This document shows, piece by piece, positions 8,291 through 16,610 of a stretch of DNA of 39,482 nucleotides (positions are counted from its first letter, which is position 1; every line of letters starts with the position of its first letter). The translations under genes and the position numbers were made by a program. A model generated the notes under the pieces. The model was not told the origin of the DNA. It was given only the letters and a program-made list of their open reading frames with translations, and did not search any database. The DNA comes from JAFMKE01 sp964655225 (GTDB lineage Bacteria > Bacteroidota > Bacteroidia > Chitinophagales > UBA8649): positions 1 to 39,482 of the forward strand of contig CAZZMB010000020.1 of NCBI GenBank assembly GCA_964655225.1. Direction: 5' to 3'.

Positions 8291-9298
8291 ATGAATACGG
8301 ATTTACTTAAACACTTGGTGAGTATTGATTCACCATCAGGTTTCACTAAGGAAGCTTGTGCATTTATCTACGAAACATTAAGTAGCTATGGTTTATCTCC
8401 TCGCTTCACGGCAAAGGGTGCTGTAGTTTGCAATCTAGGAGAAAAGCCTACATTGGTTTTGGCTGCTCACGTGGACACCTTAGGCGGCATAGTTTCCCAA
8501 ATTAATCCAGATGGCACTTTGCGAATTAGTAAGGTGGGTGGGCTTTTACTTCCAAGCTTTGAGGGTTGTTATGTGCGCGTTCATACTCTGGAGGGCAAGA
8601 CTTTAACGGGTACGTTCCTTTTGGATAATCCCGCTATTCATGTCAATAGGGAGTCTGGCACTAAGAAGCGCGAAATCACAAATATGCATATTCGCATAGA
8701 TGAAGAAGTTGAAAATATTAAGGATGTCCAAGAGTTAGGAATTTCAATTGGAGATTTTGTTTGTTTTGAGCCATACTATACAGAAACAAAAAGTGGTTTT
8801 GTAAAGAGTAAGTTTATGGATAATAAAGCAAGTTGCTTTGTTCTGTTTGAAGTTGCCCGCCAATTGAAAGATAGCAATGTTCCGGTTCAACTCTTTTTTT
8901 CTAATTATGAGGAAGTTGGTCATGGGGCAGCAGCAGGTTATGCTGATACCATCGAGGAAATGTTATGTTTGGATATGGCAGTGGTTGGCGATCAGCAAGC
9001 CGGTAGAGAAACCTTGTGCAGTATCTGCGCCAAGGATTCAAGTGGCCCTTACGATTATGAAATGAGAAAGACACTAGTGGAACTGGCTAAGTTCAATAAA
9101 ATTCCTTACTGTCAGGATATATACCCGTTCTATGGTTCGGATGGAAGTGCTGCGCTGCGCGCAGGAAATGACTTTCGGGTAGGATTGATAGGAATGGGCG
9201 TGTCCGCTTCGCATGGTATTGAAAGAACCCATAAAAAAGGTATACAAGCTACAATAGATTTATGTCTAAGCTATATTGAAGATAAGTTTAAGGATTAG
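8291..9298 (+). CDS. M42 family metallopeptidase
   Basis: A cytosolic-looking aminopeptidase of the M42 family (glutamyl aminopeptidase / tetrahedral aminopeptidase group), 335 residues, no signal peptide. The dinuclear metal site can be followed: AAHVDTLGG (His, Asp), FMDNKASC (bridging Asp), YEEVGHGAA (catalytic Glu pair), LDMAVVGD (Asp) and SHGIERTH (C-terminal His). The family trims N-terminal residues from peptides, often as a dodecamer. It starts 26 bases after the aldehyde dehydrogenase with no promoter between, so they form a two-gene unit. Nothing is abnormal in length or motifs. Confidence 0.92.
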   Translation: MNTDLLKHLVSIDSPSGFTKEACAFIYETLSSYGLSPRFTAKGAVVCNLGEKPTLVLAAHVDTLGGIVSQINPDGTLRISKVGGLLLPSFEGCYVRVHTLEGKTLTGTFLLDNPAIHVNRESGTKKREITNMHIRIDEEVENIKDVQELGISIGDFVCFEPYYTETKSGFVKSKFMDNKASCFVLFEVARQLKDSNVPVQLFFSNYEEVGHGAAAGYADTIEEMLCLDMAVVGDQQAGRETLCSICAKDSSGPYDYEMRKTLVELAKFNKIPYCQDIYPFYGSDGSAALRAGNDFRVGLIGMGVSASHGIERTHKKGIQATIDLCLSYIEDKFKD

Positions 9299-9388
9299 AT
9301 TCTTTTTTCAAATTCTATTGACCTTCTGCTTTTAATCCTGCTTGGAATTGACTACAATGATTTATGTGATGAACGAATCACAACAAGC

Positions 9389-10606
9389 TTATTGTATTAT
9401 TTGCTTATCCATAAAGTCAGCAAGCTTTAGGTGTCTTATCAATAACATGGCCACCAAAGGAAGAATAGAGTAATGATATTGTTGAGGGTTTAGAAACCAA
9501 GCCAAAAATATAAATCCACAAAAGCCCGCAACAAGCTTAAAGTATATTTGCCATTTTTTATTTTTAACAAAAAACAGCGCAATAATATTTGCAGGGAACG
9601 CCCAAAATATGTTCAAATTAGCATGCGCTGGCAAGTGGTCAGTTCCAAACCACATGAACAAAAAAAGACAACCCATTAAACCACTAACAAAAAGGAATAA
9701 TTGATCCAGAAAAAACCAATGGACTGATTTTTTCCAATTCCTATAACTTACAGCTGCGACGATGATTAACATCAAACTGAATAGTGTAAGTGGAGAGTTC
9801 CATGAAAAACTAGATTGGCCTATCGTTCTATCCGGCATATCTAAGAGCATATATTCCTCTTTTACCAAACCTTCCGCATAGCTAAACTGCTCTTTCAAAT
9901 GATAAGGCAGAAACATAAATTCATAGTTGCTCGCCTTCCTGCTCGAGGGTAGACCTAGCATAACATCCATACCCAAATCTAACCACGGGCTATGGACAAT
10001 ATATGGGTCTATCAAATCAATAAAGCTTTGATCAGTGGGTTCATAAATGGCTGCGCCTTGATCGCCAAATACTGATCCAACAGCACTTTCTATCATATCC
10101 CTTACTCGCGAAGAACAATTATCAAAGAAAAAATCATATTGATAGGCTCTATTTTCAGGTTCATAATTAACAAACAGGGCATCAGTTAGGTGCTGCTTTT
10201 GATTGGGGGCTAAGTTTAATACTTGCGCATAAACCCACCTTTCTTGTTTTTCATAACTGCGCATGAAGCTCTGAAAACTCTGTATACCCAACCAATACTC
10301 TAATTTTCCTCGTGCAAATTTGACACCAAATTCTGTTTGATCTTTCCAAGAACTGCCACCAAATGAGAACATGCCATAATTGAAAATGATGTCAAGATTA
10401 TTTAAGTCATCTTTCACTCGAATACCCGTATGACCGAAAGTGTTGTACAAGTCGTCACCTTTTGAGCAAGTAAGAATACTTATTTCCGCTTGATCGGAAA
10501 GAACGACCTGAGCAACCCCTTGCTGCAAGCAAAGAAAAATAGAAAGCACAAATAAGCAGATGCTATACTTGCTTTTTGAGATCGAAAACATCTTGGATGG
10601 AAACAT
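9389..10606 (-). CDS. DUF4105 (Lnb N-terminal domain) membrane protein
   Basis: A 405-residue protein with an N-terminal signal or anchor (about residues 15-32) and an extracytoplasmic domain matching DUF4105, also called the Lnb N-terminal periplasmic domain. Landmarks are ILTCSKGDDLYNTFGHTGIR, IIFNYGMFSF, ARGKLEYWLG and FFFDNCSSRVRDMIE, with the conserved His and Cys expected for a papain-like hydrolase fold. About five hydrophobic helices follow in the C-terminal third. Its exact substrate is unknown; a role on peptidoglycan or lipoproteins would be inference. The gene overlaps the end of the NUDIX gene by 44 bases. A second in-frame ATG at codon 6 (10591) would shorten the overlap and is equally plausible. 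Confidence 0.82.
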   Translation of the reverse strand: MFPSKMFSISKSKYSICLFVLSIFLCLQQGVAQVVLSDQAEISILTCSKGDDLYNTFGHTGIRVKDDLNNLDIIFNYGMFSFGGSSWKDQTEFGVKFARGKLEYWLGIQSFQSFMRSYEKQERWVYAQVLNLAPNQKQHLTDALFVNYEPENRAYQYDFFFDNCSSRVRDMIESAVGSVFGDQGAAIYEPTDQSFIDLIDPYIVHSPWLDLGMDVMLGLPSSRKASNYEFMFLPYHLKEQFSYAEGLVKEEYMLLDMPDRTIGQSSFSWNSPLTLFSLMLIIVAAVSYRNWKKSVHWFFLDQLFLFVSGLMGCLFLFMWFGTDHLPAHANLNIFWAFPANIIALFFVKNKKWQIYFKLVAGFCGFIFLAWFLNPQQYHYSILPLVAMLLIRHLKLADFMDKQIIQ

Positions 10607-11195
10607 AACTATTTTTTAAATATTCTTTCATTTCTTTTTTAGTACACCATTCTACTTTTTCAATACCTTCTTTGGTTTCTGGCACAAGTTCACTTGTGTC
10701 ATCCCCATTCATGAGGTACCAATGTGTCTCCTTGAGTACCCATTTATCTTTTAACTTATAAGTGTGGTAAGTTTTACCAAGCTTTCGCTGTATTGCAAGT
10801 ACTTTAACGCCGGTTTCTTCTTCAATTTCTCTAACAGCACCATCTTTTATGCTTTCGTCTTTTTCAATTTTCCCTTTGGGTAGGTCCCACTTTTTCTTAC
10901 GATACATCATAAGTACTTTTCCTTTACTGTTGGTGACTAAACCTCCGCCCGCGACTATAATCTTAAAACTTTTAAAAAAGTTGTTTTGCAACCAATCCAA
11001 GTCATCAGCGAGGATTATTAAATTCTTAGAGATACTTCCTATTTCGATTGCCGAAATTAGTTTCTGTAGATTAGAAAGTTTATTAATATTATATATAGTG
11101 ATATTCTCAGCACGCTTCGGCAGTTTGAAGCCTTGTTTGTGTTGGGCTAAAATTATCACTATGTTGTTGATGAAAATTTTATAGCTTTGTTTCAT
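10563..11195 (-). CDS. NUDIX hydrolase with an N-terminal extension
   Basis: A 210-residue protein with a complete Nudix box at about residues 108-130 (GKIEKDES, then REIEEETGV), which binds divalent metal and hydrolyses nucleoside diphosphates linked to another moiety. The first 75 or so residues (MKQSYKIFINNIVIIL onward) form a separate N-terminal region rather than the Nudix fold. The substrate cannot be told. Its ATG (complement of 11193-11195) overlaps the pyrE ATG on the other strand, so the two genes are divergent with no spacer. Downstream it overlaps the DUF4105 gene by 44 bases, implying coupled expression. A TATCTTTA sequence (complement of 11205-11212), one base off the -7 consensus, could be its promoter inside pyrE. 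Confidence 0.88.
   Translation of the reverse strand: MKQSYKIFINNIVIILAQHKQGFKLPKRAENITIYNINKLSNLQKLISAIEIGSISKNLIILADDLDWLQNNFFKSFKIIVAGGGLVTNSKGKVLMMYRKKKWDLPKGKIEKDESIKDGAVREIEEETGVKVLAIQRKLGKTYHTYKLKDKWVLKETHWYLMNGDDTSELVPETKEGIEKVEWCTKKEMKEYLKNSYVSIQDVFDLKKQV
11182..11189 (+). promoter_or_regulatory. -7 promoter element of pyrE, inside the NUDIX gene
   Basis: TAGCTTTG fits TAnnTTTG and ends four bases before the pyrE ATG at 11194. The sequence CTTTGTTTCATG here is identical to that at the ccmB start. The predicted transcript would start at or next to the ATG. The -33 side is weak: TTG at 11164-11166 gives a spacer of only 15 bases. Confidence 0.5.
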
Positions 11196-11820
11196 GGTTT
11201 ACAGTAAAGATAACGCCCTCAAAGTTGCCGAATATTTATTAGAAATAAAAGCTATAAAGCTTAATCCTCAAGAAATGTATACTTGGGCAAGTGGTATGAA
11301 GTCGCCTATTTATTGTGATAATCGAATTAGTCTCGCTTATCCGGAAGTTAGAGGCTATATCAAAGAAGGGTTTGTATCGATATATAAGGACATTTTCAGC
11401 GATGTAAATCTTATTGCTGGTGTCGCGACGGCAGGTATTGCGCATGGAGCATTGTTAGCTGAAGCTCTCGATTTGCCATTCTGTTATGTGCGATCCAAAG
11501 CAAAGACACATGGAACCCAGAGTTTAATCGAAGGTAGATTAAATCCTGGAGATAAAGTTTTAGTGGTTGAAGACTTGTTTTCAACAGGGGGGAGTGCAGT
11601 AAAAGCAATAAAGGCCTTGCAAGAAGAGGGTGCTTTAATAAAGGGTGCCTTAGCCATATTCAATTATGGTTTTTCAAAAGTTGACAAGGCATTCGCAGAA
11701 GTTAATACGCCATTCTACACCTTGTCTAATTTTGAAAGTTTATTATCCTTGCTAGAGAAATCAAAGCAATACGAAGGTAAAGATTTGCTTGCTATGAAAG
11801 AATGGTACAGCAATCAGTAG
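11194..11820 (+). CDS. pyrE: Orotate phosphoribosyltransferase
   Basis: PyrE joins orotate to PRPP to form OMP in pyrimidine synthesis. The 208-residue protein shows the substrate segment TWASGMKSPIYCDNR, AGVATAGIAHGALLAE, and the PRPP-binding loop VLVVEDLFSTGGSAVKAI with its paired acidic residues. The start MVYSKDNALKVAEYLL agrees with the usual family N-terminus, so the ATG nested in the divergent NUDIX start is credible. No other pyr genes are nearby. It ends five bases before the convergent glycosyltransferase stop, leaving no room for a terminator in the gap. Confidence 0.96.
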   Translation: MVYSKDNALKVAEYLLEIKAIKLNPQEMYTWASGMKSPIYCDNRISLAYPEVRGYIKEGFVSIYKDIFSDVNLIAGVATAGIAHGALLAEALDLPFCYVRSKAKTHGTQSLIEGRLNPGDKVLVVEDLFSTGGSAVKAIKALQEEGALIKGALAIFNYGFSKVDKAFAEVNTPFYTLSNFESLLSLLEKSKQYEGKDLLAMKEWYSNQ

Positions 11821-11825
11821 AAGAG

Positions 11826-12824
11826 CTAAATTGATTGAAAGTATCTCTTACCTTGCACAAAGTATTTAACTAGAATACTAAAGGAAGAAATTGTGAGAAT
11901 ATTTCTTTTGGGACCTCTATTTTTCCAATACCTAAACTGGTGGCGATAGAAGGAAAAGTGCGCGTTTAGGATAGCGAAAAAATGCTTAAACTGTCCTTTC
12001 AGGATAAATTGTACACCAGCGAGCCCATCAAGCAATAATCGGCAAAATATAATGCAGTATGCGATAAGAAAAGGACGATTTTTAAGGATCATTAATAGAC
12101 TATTGCGGAAATTGTAATAGGTCTTCTTTGGGTTGCCCGCTTGAAGCGTACCTCCACCTACATGATAAACGCATGCTAATGGTTCAACCCAAATATCGTA
12201 ACCTTCATTTTGCATTCTCCAACACAAATCAATTTCTTCCATATGGGCGAAAAATAACTCGTCAAGACCGCCTAGCTTCTTGTATAATTCTGTTCTTACC
12301 AGCATACAAGCTCCGCTGGCCCAAAAAACTTTTTTAGCATCGTCATATTGTTTATTATCTGCCTCTAGAGTGTCAAAAATCCTTCCTCGACAAAACGGAT
12401 AGCCTAGAGCGTCTATCATCCCACCTGAAGCTCCTGCATATTCAAAGTGAGAGGGTTGAGCATAACTTAAAATTTTTGGTTGACAAGCTGCAATGTTACG
12501 ATCACTTTCCATCAAACGGACCATCGGTTCTAACCAGTTTACACCTGGCTTCACATCACTATTTAATAAGACAATATACGGATGATCTAATTGATTGATA
12601 GATTGGTTATATCCTCCAGTAAATCCTAAATTCTCTTCAAAACAAATTCGCTGGACTGACGGATAAAAATTTTGCAAAAATTCTATGGAGTTGTCTGTTG
12701 AGGCATTATCGGCAACAATAATCTCGGCGAGTTCAGATGATGTGTTACCAACTACGTAAGGCAAGAATTTTTCTAACCAATCCTTTCCATTCCAATTTAA
12801 TATGACCACGGCAACTTTCTTCAT
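11826..12824 (-). CDS. Family 2 glycosyltransferase
   Basis: A 332-residue GT-A fold glycosyltransferase. Landmarks are VAVVILNWNGKDWLEKFLP, the nucleotide-sugar segment IIVADNASTDNS, the metal-binding NSD in IVLLNSDVKPG, and the acidic HMEEIDLCWR motif that usually holds the catalytic base region. These are typical of rhamnosyltransferase-like GT2 enzymes acting on surface polysaccharide or LPS at the cytoplasmic membrane. A hydrophobic segment (PFLIAYCIIFCRLLLDGLAG) follows the catalytic domain. It overlaps the acyltransferase gene upstream by the four bases ATGA, so translation is probably coupled. The sugar and acceptor are unknown. Confidence 0.9.
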   Translation of the reverse strand: MKKVAVVILNWNGKDWLEKFLPYVVGNTSSELAEIIVADNASTDNSIEFLQNFYPSVQRICFEENLGFTGGYNQSINQLDHPYIVLLNSDVKPGVNWLEPMVRLMESDRNIAACQPKILSYAQPSHFEYAGASGGMIDALGYPFCRGRIFDTLEADNKQYDDAKKVFWASGACMLVRTELYKKLGGLDELFFAHMEEIDLCWRMQNEGYDIWVEPLACVYHVGGGTLQAGNPKKTYYNFRNSLLMILKNRPFLIAYCIIFCRLLLDGLAGVQFILKGQFKHFFAILNAHFSFYRHQFRYWKNRGPKRNILTISSFSILVKYFVQGKRYFQSI

Positions 12825-13696
12825 ACGTGTGTTTTTTTGCTTTTATCAAAATCGTGTTTCCATCGGTTATGACTCCACAACCAACTTCCTGGATTTGCAA
12901 TGATTTGTTGCTCTAATCGAGTAGCAAATCGCTGGGTGATTTCATTTATACTTAATGCAGCAGGATTTAAGGCAAGCGGGTCGATGTTTATAGTGTAGTA
13001 TCCCGCAGAGATACGCTGTATGTCAATAAATACCACGGGATGCTTATGCCGCTGAGCTTGTACTGCTGCACCAGCTAAAAACAAGGTTTTCCGACCAAAG
13101 AAATCTACCCATTCTCCTCCTCCTTTTTTAGAAGGGCTTTGGTCAGCAATAAAAGTGTTAGACACGCATAATTGGTTATCGGCGTAAAATGAATTGGTCT
13201 CTTTAGTAGACATCATGATTACGCCAGTTCTACTTCGGTTATTCATGATCCAATCATTAATCACCTTATTTTTAAGTGGTTGATAGATTGCAGCAATTTG
13301 ATGTTTGATTTGGGAAGGGCAGGAAAGGGGAGTCCATTCCCAATTATTGAAGTGTCCAAACATCATAATGGTACTTTGCCCTTTTTTAGCATATACATCC
13401 AACACTTCAGGATTAAGCACCTGCATCCTTCTTGCTGCCTCTTTTTCGGAGATCGTAAAGGATTTCACACTTTCAGTAATTAAGAAAAATAGGTTTTCAT
13501 AGAATTGACTTAAAACCTTTTGGTAGAATATTTGCTCTTTATAGGGAAAAGCAATTTCTAAATTTTTTAAAACTATCTCCTTTCGATAATTCAACATATA
13601 CTTTAGCAGAAACTTTATAGGATATAGTATAGTTCGAATTGCCCTTAGCGGCAATAAACTGAGTGGATAGATAATTAGTTTTAGGAGATAAATCAA
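12821..13696 (-). CDS. LpxL/HtrB-like lysophospholipid acyltransferase
   Basis: A 291-residue membrane-associated acyltransferase of the lipid A late acyltransferase family, which adds a secondary acyl chain to lipid A or a related lipid. It has an N-terminal hydrophobic helix (ILYPIKFLLKYML region), then the H-x4-E catalytic motif in FGHFNNWEWTPL, an ADQSPSKKGG segment and FFGRKTLFLAGAAVQAQRH. The start is TTG at 13696: the first in-frame ATG is codon 34 and would remove the N-terminal helix, and the family normally begins MIYYL or similar. It follows the GWxTD gene by three bases and overlaps the glycosyltransferase by four. Which acyl chain and lipid it uses is unknown. Confidence 0.88.
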   Translation of the reverse strand: MIYLLKLIIYPLSLLPLRAIRTILYPIKFLLKYMLNYRKEIVLKNLEIAFPYKEQIFYQKVLSQFYENLFFLITESVKSFTISEKEAARRMQVLNPEVLDVYAKKGQSTIMMFGHFNNWEWTPLSCPSQIKHQIAAIYQPLKNKVINDWIMNNRSRTGVIMMSTKETNSFYADNQLCVSNTFIADQSPSKKGGGEWVDFFGRKTLFLAGAAVQAQRHKHPVVFIDIQRISAGYYTINIDPLALNPAALSINEITQRFATRLEQQIIANPGSWLWSHNRWKHDFDKSKKTHV

Positions 13697-13699
13697 ACC

Positions 13700-15085
13700 T
13701 TAGAAATTGTTGGATTTTAAAATTTGTGACCATTCACGATTAAACATTTCATTATTCAGGTTAGAATGAACTAACTGAAACTCATCATCAAATATATTAT
13801 TTTCAATAAATAAAAACTCAATATTTCCTTGCCCTTCAAGAATCTCATATCTCCATATTTCAATAGCTCCATATGAGCTAGTATTTCGTTCAATTCGTTC
13901 ATAGGGCTTTCCATGTTTTAAGTAAACATAGCCTCTTGATGTCTGGTGACCTTCAATTAATGAATTTCCAAATTCCAAATCTACAAACTGCAATTTTTTG
14001 GCGTACTCTTTCCATCTTTCTTCGGGATTTTTTGAGTCTCTCTTAATCCAGAAACTAAAAAAATAATTATGCATCAAGTCTAGCTGCTTGCCGTTAATTG
14101 CTCCATCTATAGCTGCTTTTTCAAATCCTTCTGCAATTGGTTTCAATGCATTAATATGATGAGTGATATTTCTTAAATCATACTTTTGGGCAAAGTTATT
14201 TTTGATAACATCTAACTCGTAGTAATCAACATTATCTAACTTAGACTCTTCGGTATTATTGAATCGCTGAAAGTACATTCGTTTTCGATCAATCAGGGCG
14301 TTATTATCATTTCTTAACTCTGCATACACATAATAATTTCCAGATGGCAAGGCGCTGATATCAAATTCGGTATACAGGGCATCAAAATTTTCCGAATTCA
14401 ATTTCTTAAAGTTTGAATATTTTTCAATAACTACATTATTCTCATCACTAATAAAGTATTTTATAAAGGACCTTCTTACCGAATCTTTTTGATAGGCTTC
14501 AACATAAAACCCCAGTTTAGTGATCTCTGTAGGGTAATAGTTGATGAACTTCGGAATGAAAATATATCCTGCTTTGTAAAATAGCTCTCCCTCTTCTCCT
14601 TCTTTTTTCGCTGATATTAAAGCAATATCAGAAAGTAATCTATTTTTTTTGGGTAATTGGTTGAGGGAAATTCTATCAGTAAAATAGGCTGTTGAGTCGT
14701 TAATGTCTAAAACTTGAATTTGTAATTCAAGACTATCTTCTGACATTTTAAGATTGAGCACATCACTTAAATTATTCAAGTTTTCAGGATTATCTGAGTA
14801 GATTGGAGATTGTAAAACATATGAATGGTTAAAAACGGTTTCTTGTTTTGCGTTAATTAAATCCAATACCAGTAGCACTTCAGCTTGAAATTTATCGCTT
14901 GAAACTTCAATATATTTTGGTATATTTCCAGGAATTAAATAGGCAAACTCTACATAATTTACTTGACTTTTCGGCTCTAGATATCGTTTTACGGTAAAGT
15001 AAAAATCCAAGGGTTTTGCTTCTAAGCTTGCAAAGGATAATAAAGTAAGGAAAAATAAAAACAGCCTTTTTTTGTTATGAATCAT
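13700..15085 (-). CDS. GWxTD-domain exported protein
   Basis: A 461-residue protein with a signal peptide (about residues 1-23, ending LEA). The C-terminal region DLEFGNSLIEGHQTSRGYVYLKHG aligns with the Bacteroidota GWxTD domain, in which GWxTDRG precedes a YIxyG-type strand. Here the name-giving motif is degenerate (GHQTSRG). The last part (IEIWRYE, IEFLFIEN) also follows the family pattern. The upstream half is beta-rich with no recognised domain. Function is unknown; the family is periplasmic or outer-membrane associated. It heads a minus-strand operon with the LpxL-like acyltransferase and the glycosyltransferase, suggesting envelope glycolipid work. It is divergent from the WbqC-family gene across 34 bases. 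Confidence 0.82.
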   Translation of the reverse strand: MIHNKKRLFLFFLTLLSFASLEAKPLDFYFTVKRYLEPKSQVNYVEFAYLIPGNIPKYIEVSSDKFQAEVLLVLDLINAKQETVFNHSYVLQSPIYSDNPENLNNLSDVLNLKMSEDSLELQIQVLDINDSTAYFTDRISLNQLPKKNRLLSDIALISAKKEGEEGELFYKAGYIFIPKFINYYPTEITKLGFYVEAYQKDSVRRSFIKYFISDENNVVIEKYSNFKKLNSENFDALYTEFDISALPSGNYYVYAELRNDNNALIDRKRMYFQRFNNTEESKLDNVDYYELDVIKNNFAQKYDLRNITHHINALKPIAEGFEKAAIDGAINGKQLDLMHNYFFSFWIKRDSKNPEERWKEYAKKLQFVDLEFGNSLIEGHQTSRGYVYLKHGKPYERIERNTSSYGAIEIWRYEILEGQGNIEFLFIENNIFDDEFQLVHSNLNNEMFNREWSQILKSNNF

Positions 15086-15119
15086 TATTCTTGGTTTCTA
15101 TGAATATCTTTACGAAGAT

Positions 15120-15746
15120 ATGGAGAAAAAACTCTTAATTGAACTCCCTTACTTAGGCAATATTGCATTTTATCAGCTTTTGACACAGTTTAATGAAGTG
15201 TATATAGAGCGGCATGAATTTTTTGAAAAAGCCAGTTTCCGTAATCGTTGTGAAATAGCAGGGCCTAATGGGAAATTAGTCCTCTCAGTGCCCGTTGTAG
15301 GCGGGAAGGATAGGAGGCAGTATTATCGAGAAGCAAAGGTAGCATATGAACATACTTGGCTAAAAGATCATTGGAATAGTTTCTGTGCAGGCTACAGACG
15401 CTCCCCCTATTTTGAGTTTTATGAAGACAAGTTTGAAGCTATTTTTTTTAATGAGTATAAGTATCTATTCGATTTAAACTGGGATTTATTTCAGTTAATA
15501 GCAGATTTATTGAAACTAAATTGTCAATTCCACCTTACTGAAAAGTATGAAAAAAAATCAGCTGAAGGATTTAACGATAGTCGTTCGAGGTTTCTTCCGA
15601 GAAGAAAGGAAGAGATAGACTTGAGATATTTTCAAGTATTTGAGGATCGAACGGGATACCTTTCAAATTTGAGTATTGTTGATTTATTGTTTAATGAAGG
15701 TCCAAATTCATTAAATGTTTTAAAAAGTGTGACTCATGAAAAGTAA
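15120..15746 (+). CDS. WbqC-family protein
   Basis: A 208-residue protein of the WbqC family, often found in surface-polysaccharide clusters but of unproven biochemistry. Family landmarks are LPYLGNIAFYQLL, RNRCEIAGPNGKLVLSVPV and YEHTWLKDHWNSFCAGYRRSPYFEFY. No catalytic residues are established. It overlaps the pseudouridine synthase gene by 11 bases, so the pair is co-transcribed. A TATCTTTA sequence (15105-15112), one base off the TAnnTTTG consensus, lies seven bases before the ATG and may be its promoter. Confidence 0.85.
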   Translation: MEKKLLIELPYLGNIAFYQLLTQFNEVYIERHEFFEKASFRNRCEIAGPNGKLVLSVPVVGGKDRRQYYREAKVAYEHTWLKDHWNSFCAGYRRSPYFEFYEDKFEAIFFNEYKYLFDLNWDLFQLIADLLKLNCQFHLTEKYEKKSAEGFNDSRSRFLPRRKEEIDLRYFQVFEDRTGYLSNLSIVDLLFNEGPNSLNVLKSVTHEK

Positions 15747-16533
15747 TAAAAAATCAAGAAAGCCAAAGTCGGATAAGGAACAAAAGCACGAAATTCCCCA
15801 AGAAATTCGCTTAAATAAATACTTGGCGCATGCGGGTGTTGCATCAAGGAGAAAAGCTGATGAGTTTATCGGTCAAGGCTTAATTAAGGTAAATGGCAAG
15901 TTAGTCAAAGAAGTAGGGTGTAAGGTTAAGCTTGGCGACCTAGTGGAGTATGCGGGCAAAGTGGTTCGTCCTGAAAAAAAGGTTTATGTATTGCTGAACA
16001 AACCGAAAGGTTATATAACGACTACGGATGATGAGCGCGACAGAAAAACGGTAATGGATTTAGTGAAAAATGTTTCCACTAAGTTGAAGTTGCCCTATGA
16101 AGTTCGATTATATCCTGTGGGTAGATTGGATAGGAATACATCCGGTGTGCTTCTATTGACCAATGATGGAGACTTATCCTTGAAATTGACACATCCTTCA
16201 AATAGTATGGCAAAGGTTTATAAAGCTAGTTTAAATAAGCCTTTAAGTCAGGAACATTTTGATTTGCTACTGCAAGGAACTGAATTGGAAGACGGGATGG
16301 CAAGGATTGATGAACTCGCATACGTGGATACGAAGGATGGGACGGTTTTAGGTATTGAAATTCATATGGGTAAAAATCGAATTGTTCGGAGATTATTTGA
16401 GCACTATGGTTATGTCGTGGAGAAATTAGATCGAATGATTTTTGCTGGCTTAACTAAAAAGGATTTGCCAAGAGGTCGCTGGAGAATACTCAGGGATAAG
16501 GAAATTTTGCAGTTGAGACACTTTAAAAAATAA
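15736..16533 (+). CDS. RluB/RsuA-family pseudouridine synthase
   Basis: A 265-residue rRNA pseudouridine synthase. An S4 RNA-binding domain (about residues 23-75, IRLNKYLAHAGVASRRKADE) precedes the catalytic domain with VLLNKPKGYITT, the catalytic aspartate in YPVGRLDRNTSGVLLLTNDG, and GKNRIVRRLFEHYGY. The layout matches RluB (23S rRNA) or RluF/RsuA; RluB is most likely in this phylum but the target uridine is not readable from sequence. The N-terminal 20 residues are highly basic, suiting RNA contact. It is translationally linked to the WbqC-family gene. Confidence 0.93.
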   Translation: MKSNKKSRKPKSDKEQKHEIPQEIRLNKYLAHAGVASRRKADEFIGQGLIKVNGKLVKEVGCKVKLGDLVEYAGKVVRPEKKVYVLLNKPKGYITTTDDERDRKTVMDLVKNVSTKLKLPYEVRLYPVGRLDRNTSGVLLLTNDGDLSLKLTHPSNSMAKVYKASLNKPLSQEHFDLLLQGTELEDGMARIDELAYVDTKDGTVLGIEIHMGKNRIVRRLFEHYGYVVEKLDRMIFAGLTKKDLPRGRWRILRDKEILQLRHFKK

Positions 16534-16562
16534 CACATCATTTTATTTAACAAGTTTTGTAT

Positions 16563-16601
16563 TAAGTCTATGCCCTTTGCAGCAGTTCAAGACTTATTTT
16601 T
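16563..16601 (+). terminator. Possible terminator after the pseudouridine synthase
   Basis: TAAGTCT (16563-16569) pairs with AGACTTA (16590-16596) across a 20-base loop and is followed by five T's. The stem is short and A+T-rich and the loop is large, so it would be a weak terminator. It sits in the 77-base gap before the next gene. Confidence 0.35.
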
Positions 16602-16610
16602 ACCAGAGTA

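Noticed and set aside
9365..9382. TGTGAT/ATCACA hairpin between convergent M42 and DUF4105 genes as a bidirectional terminator
   Set aside because: Only six base pairs and no T-run on either side.
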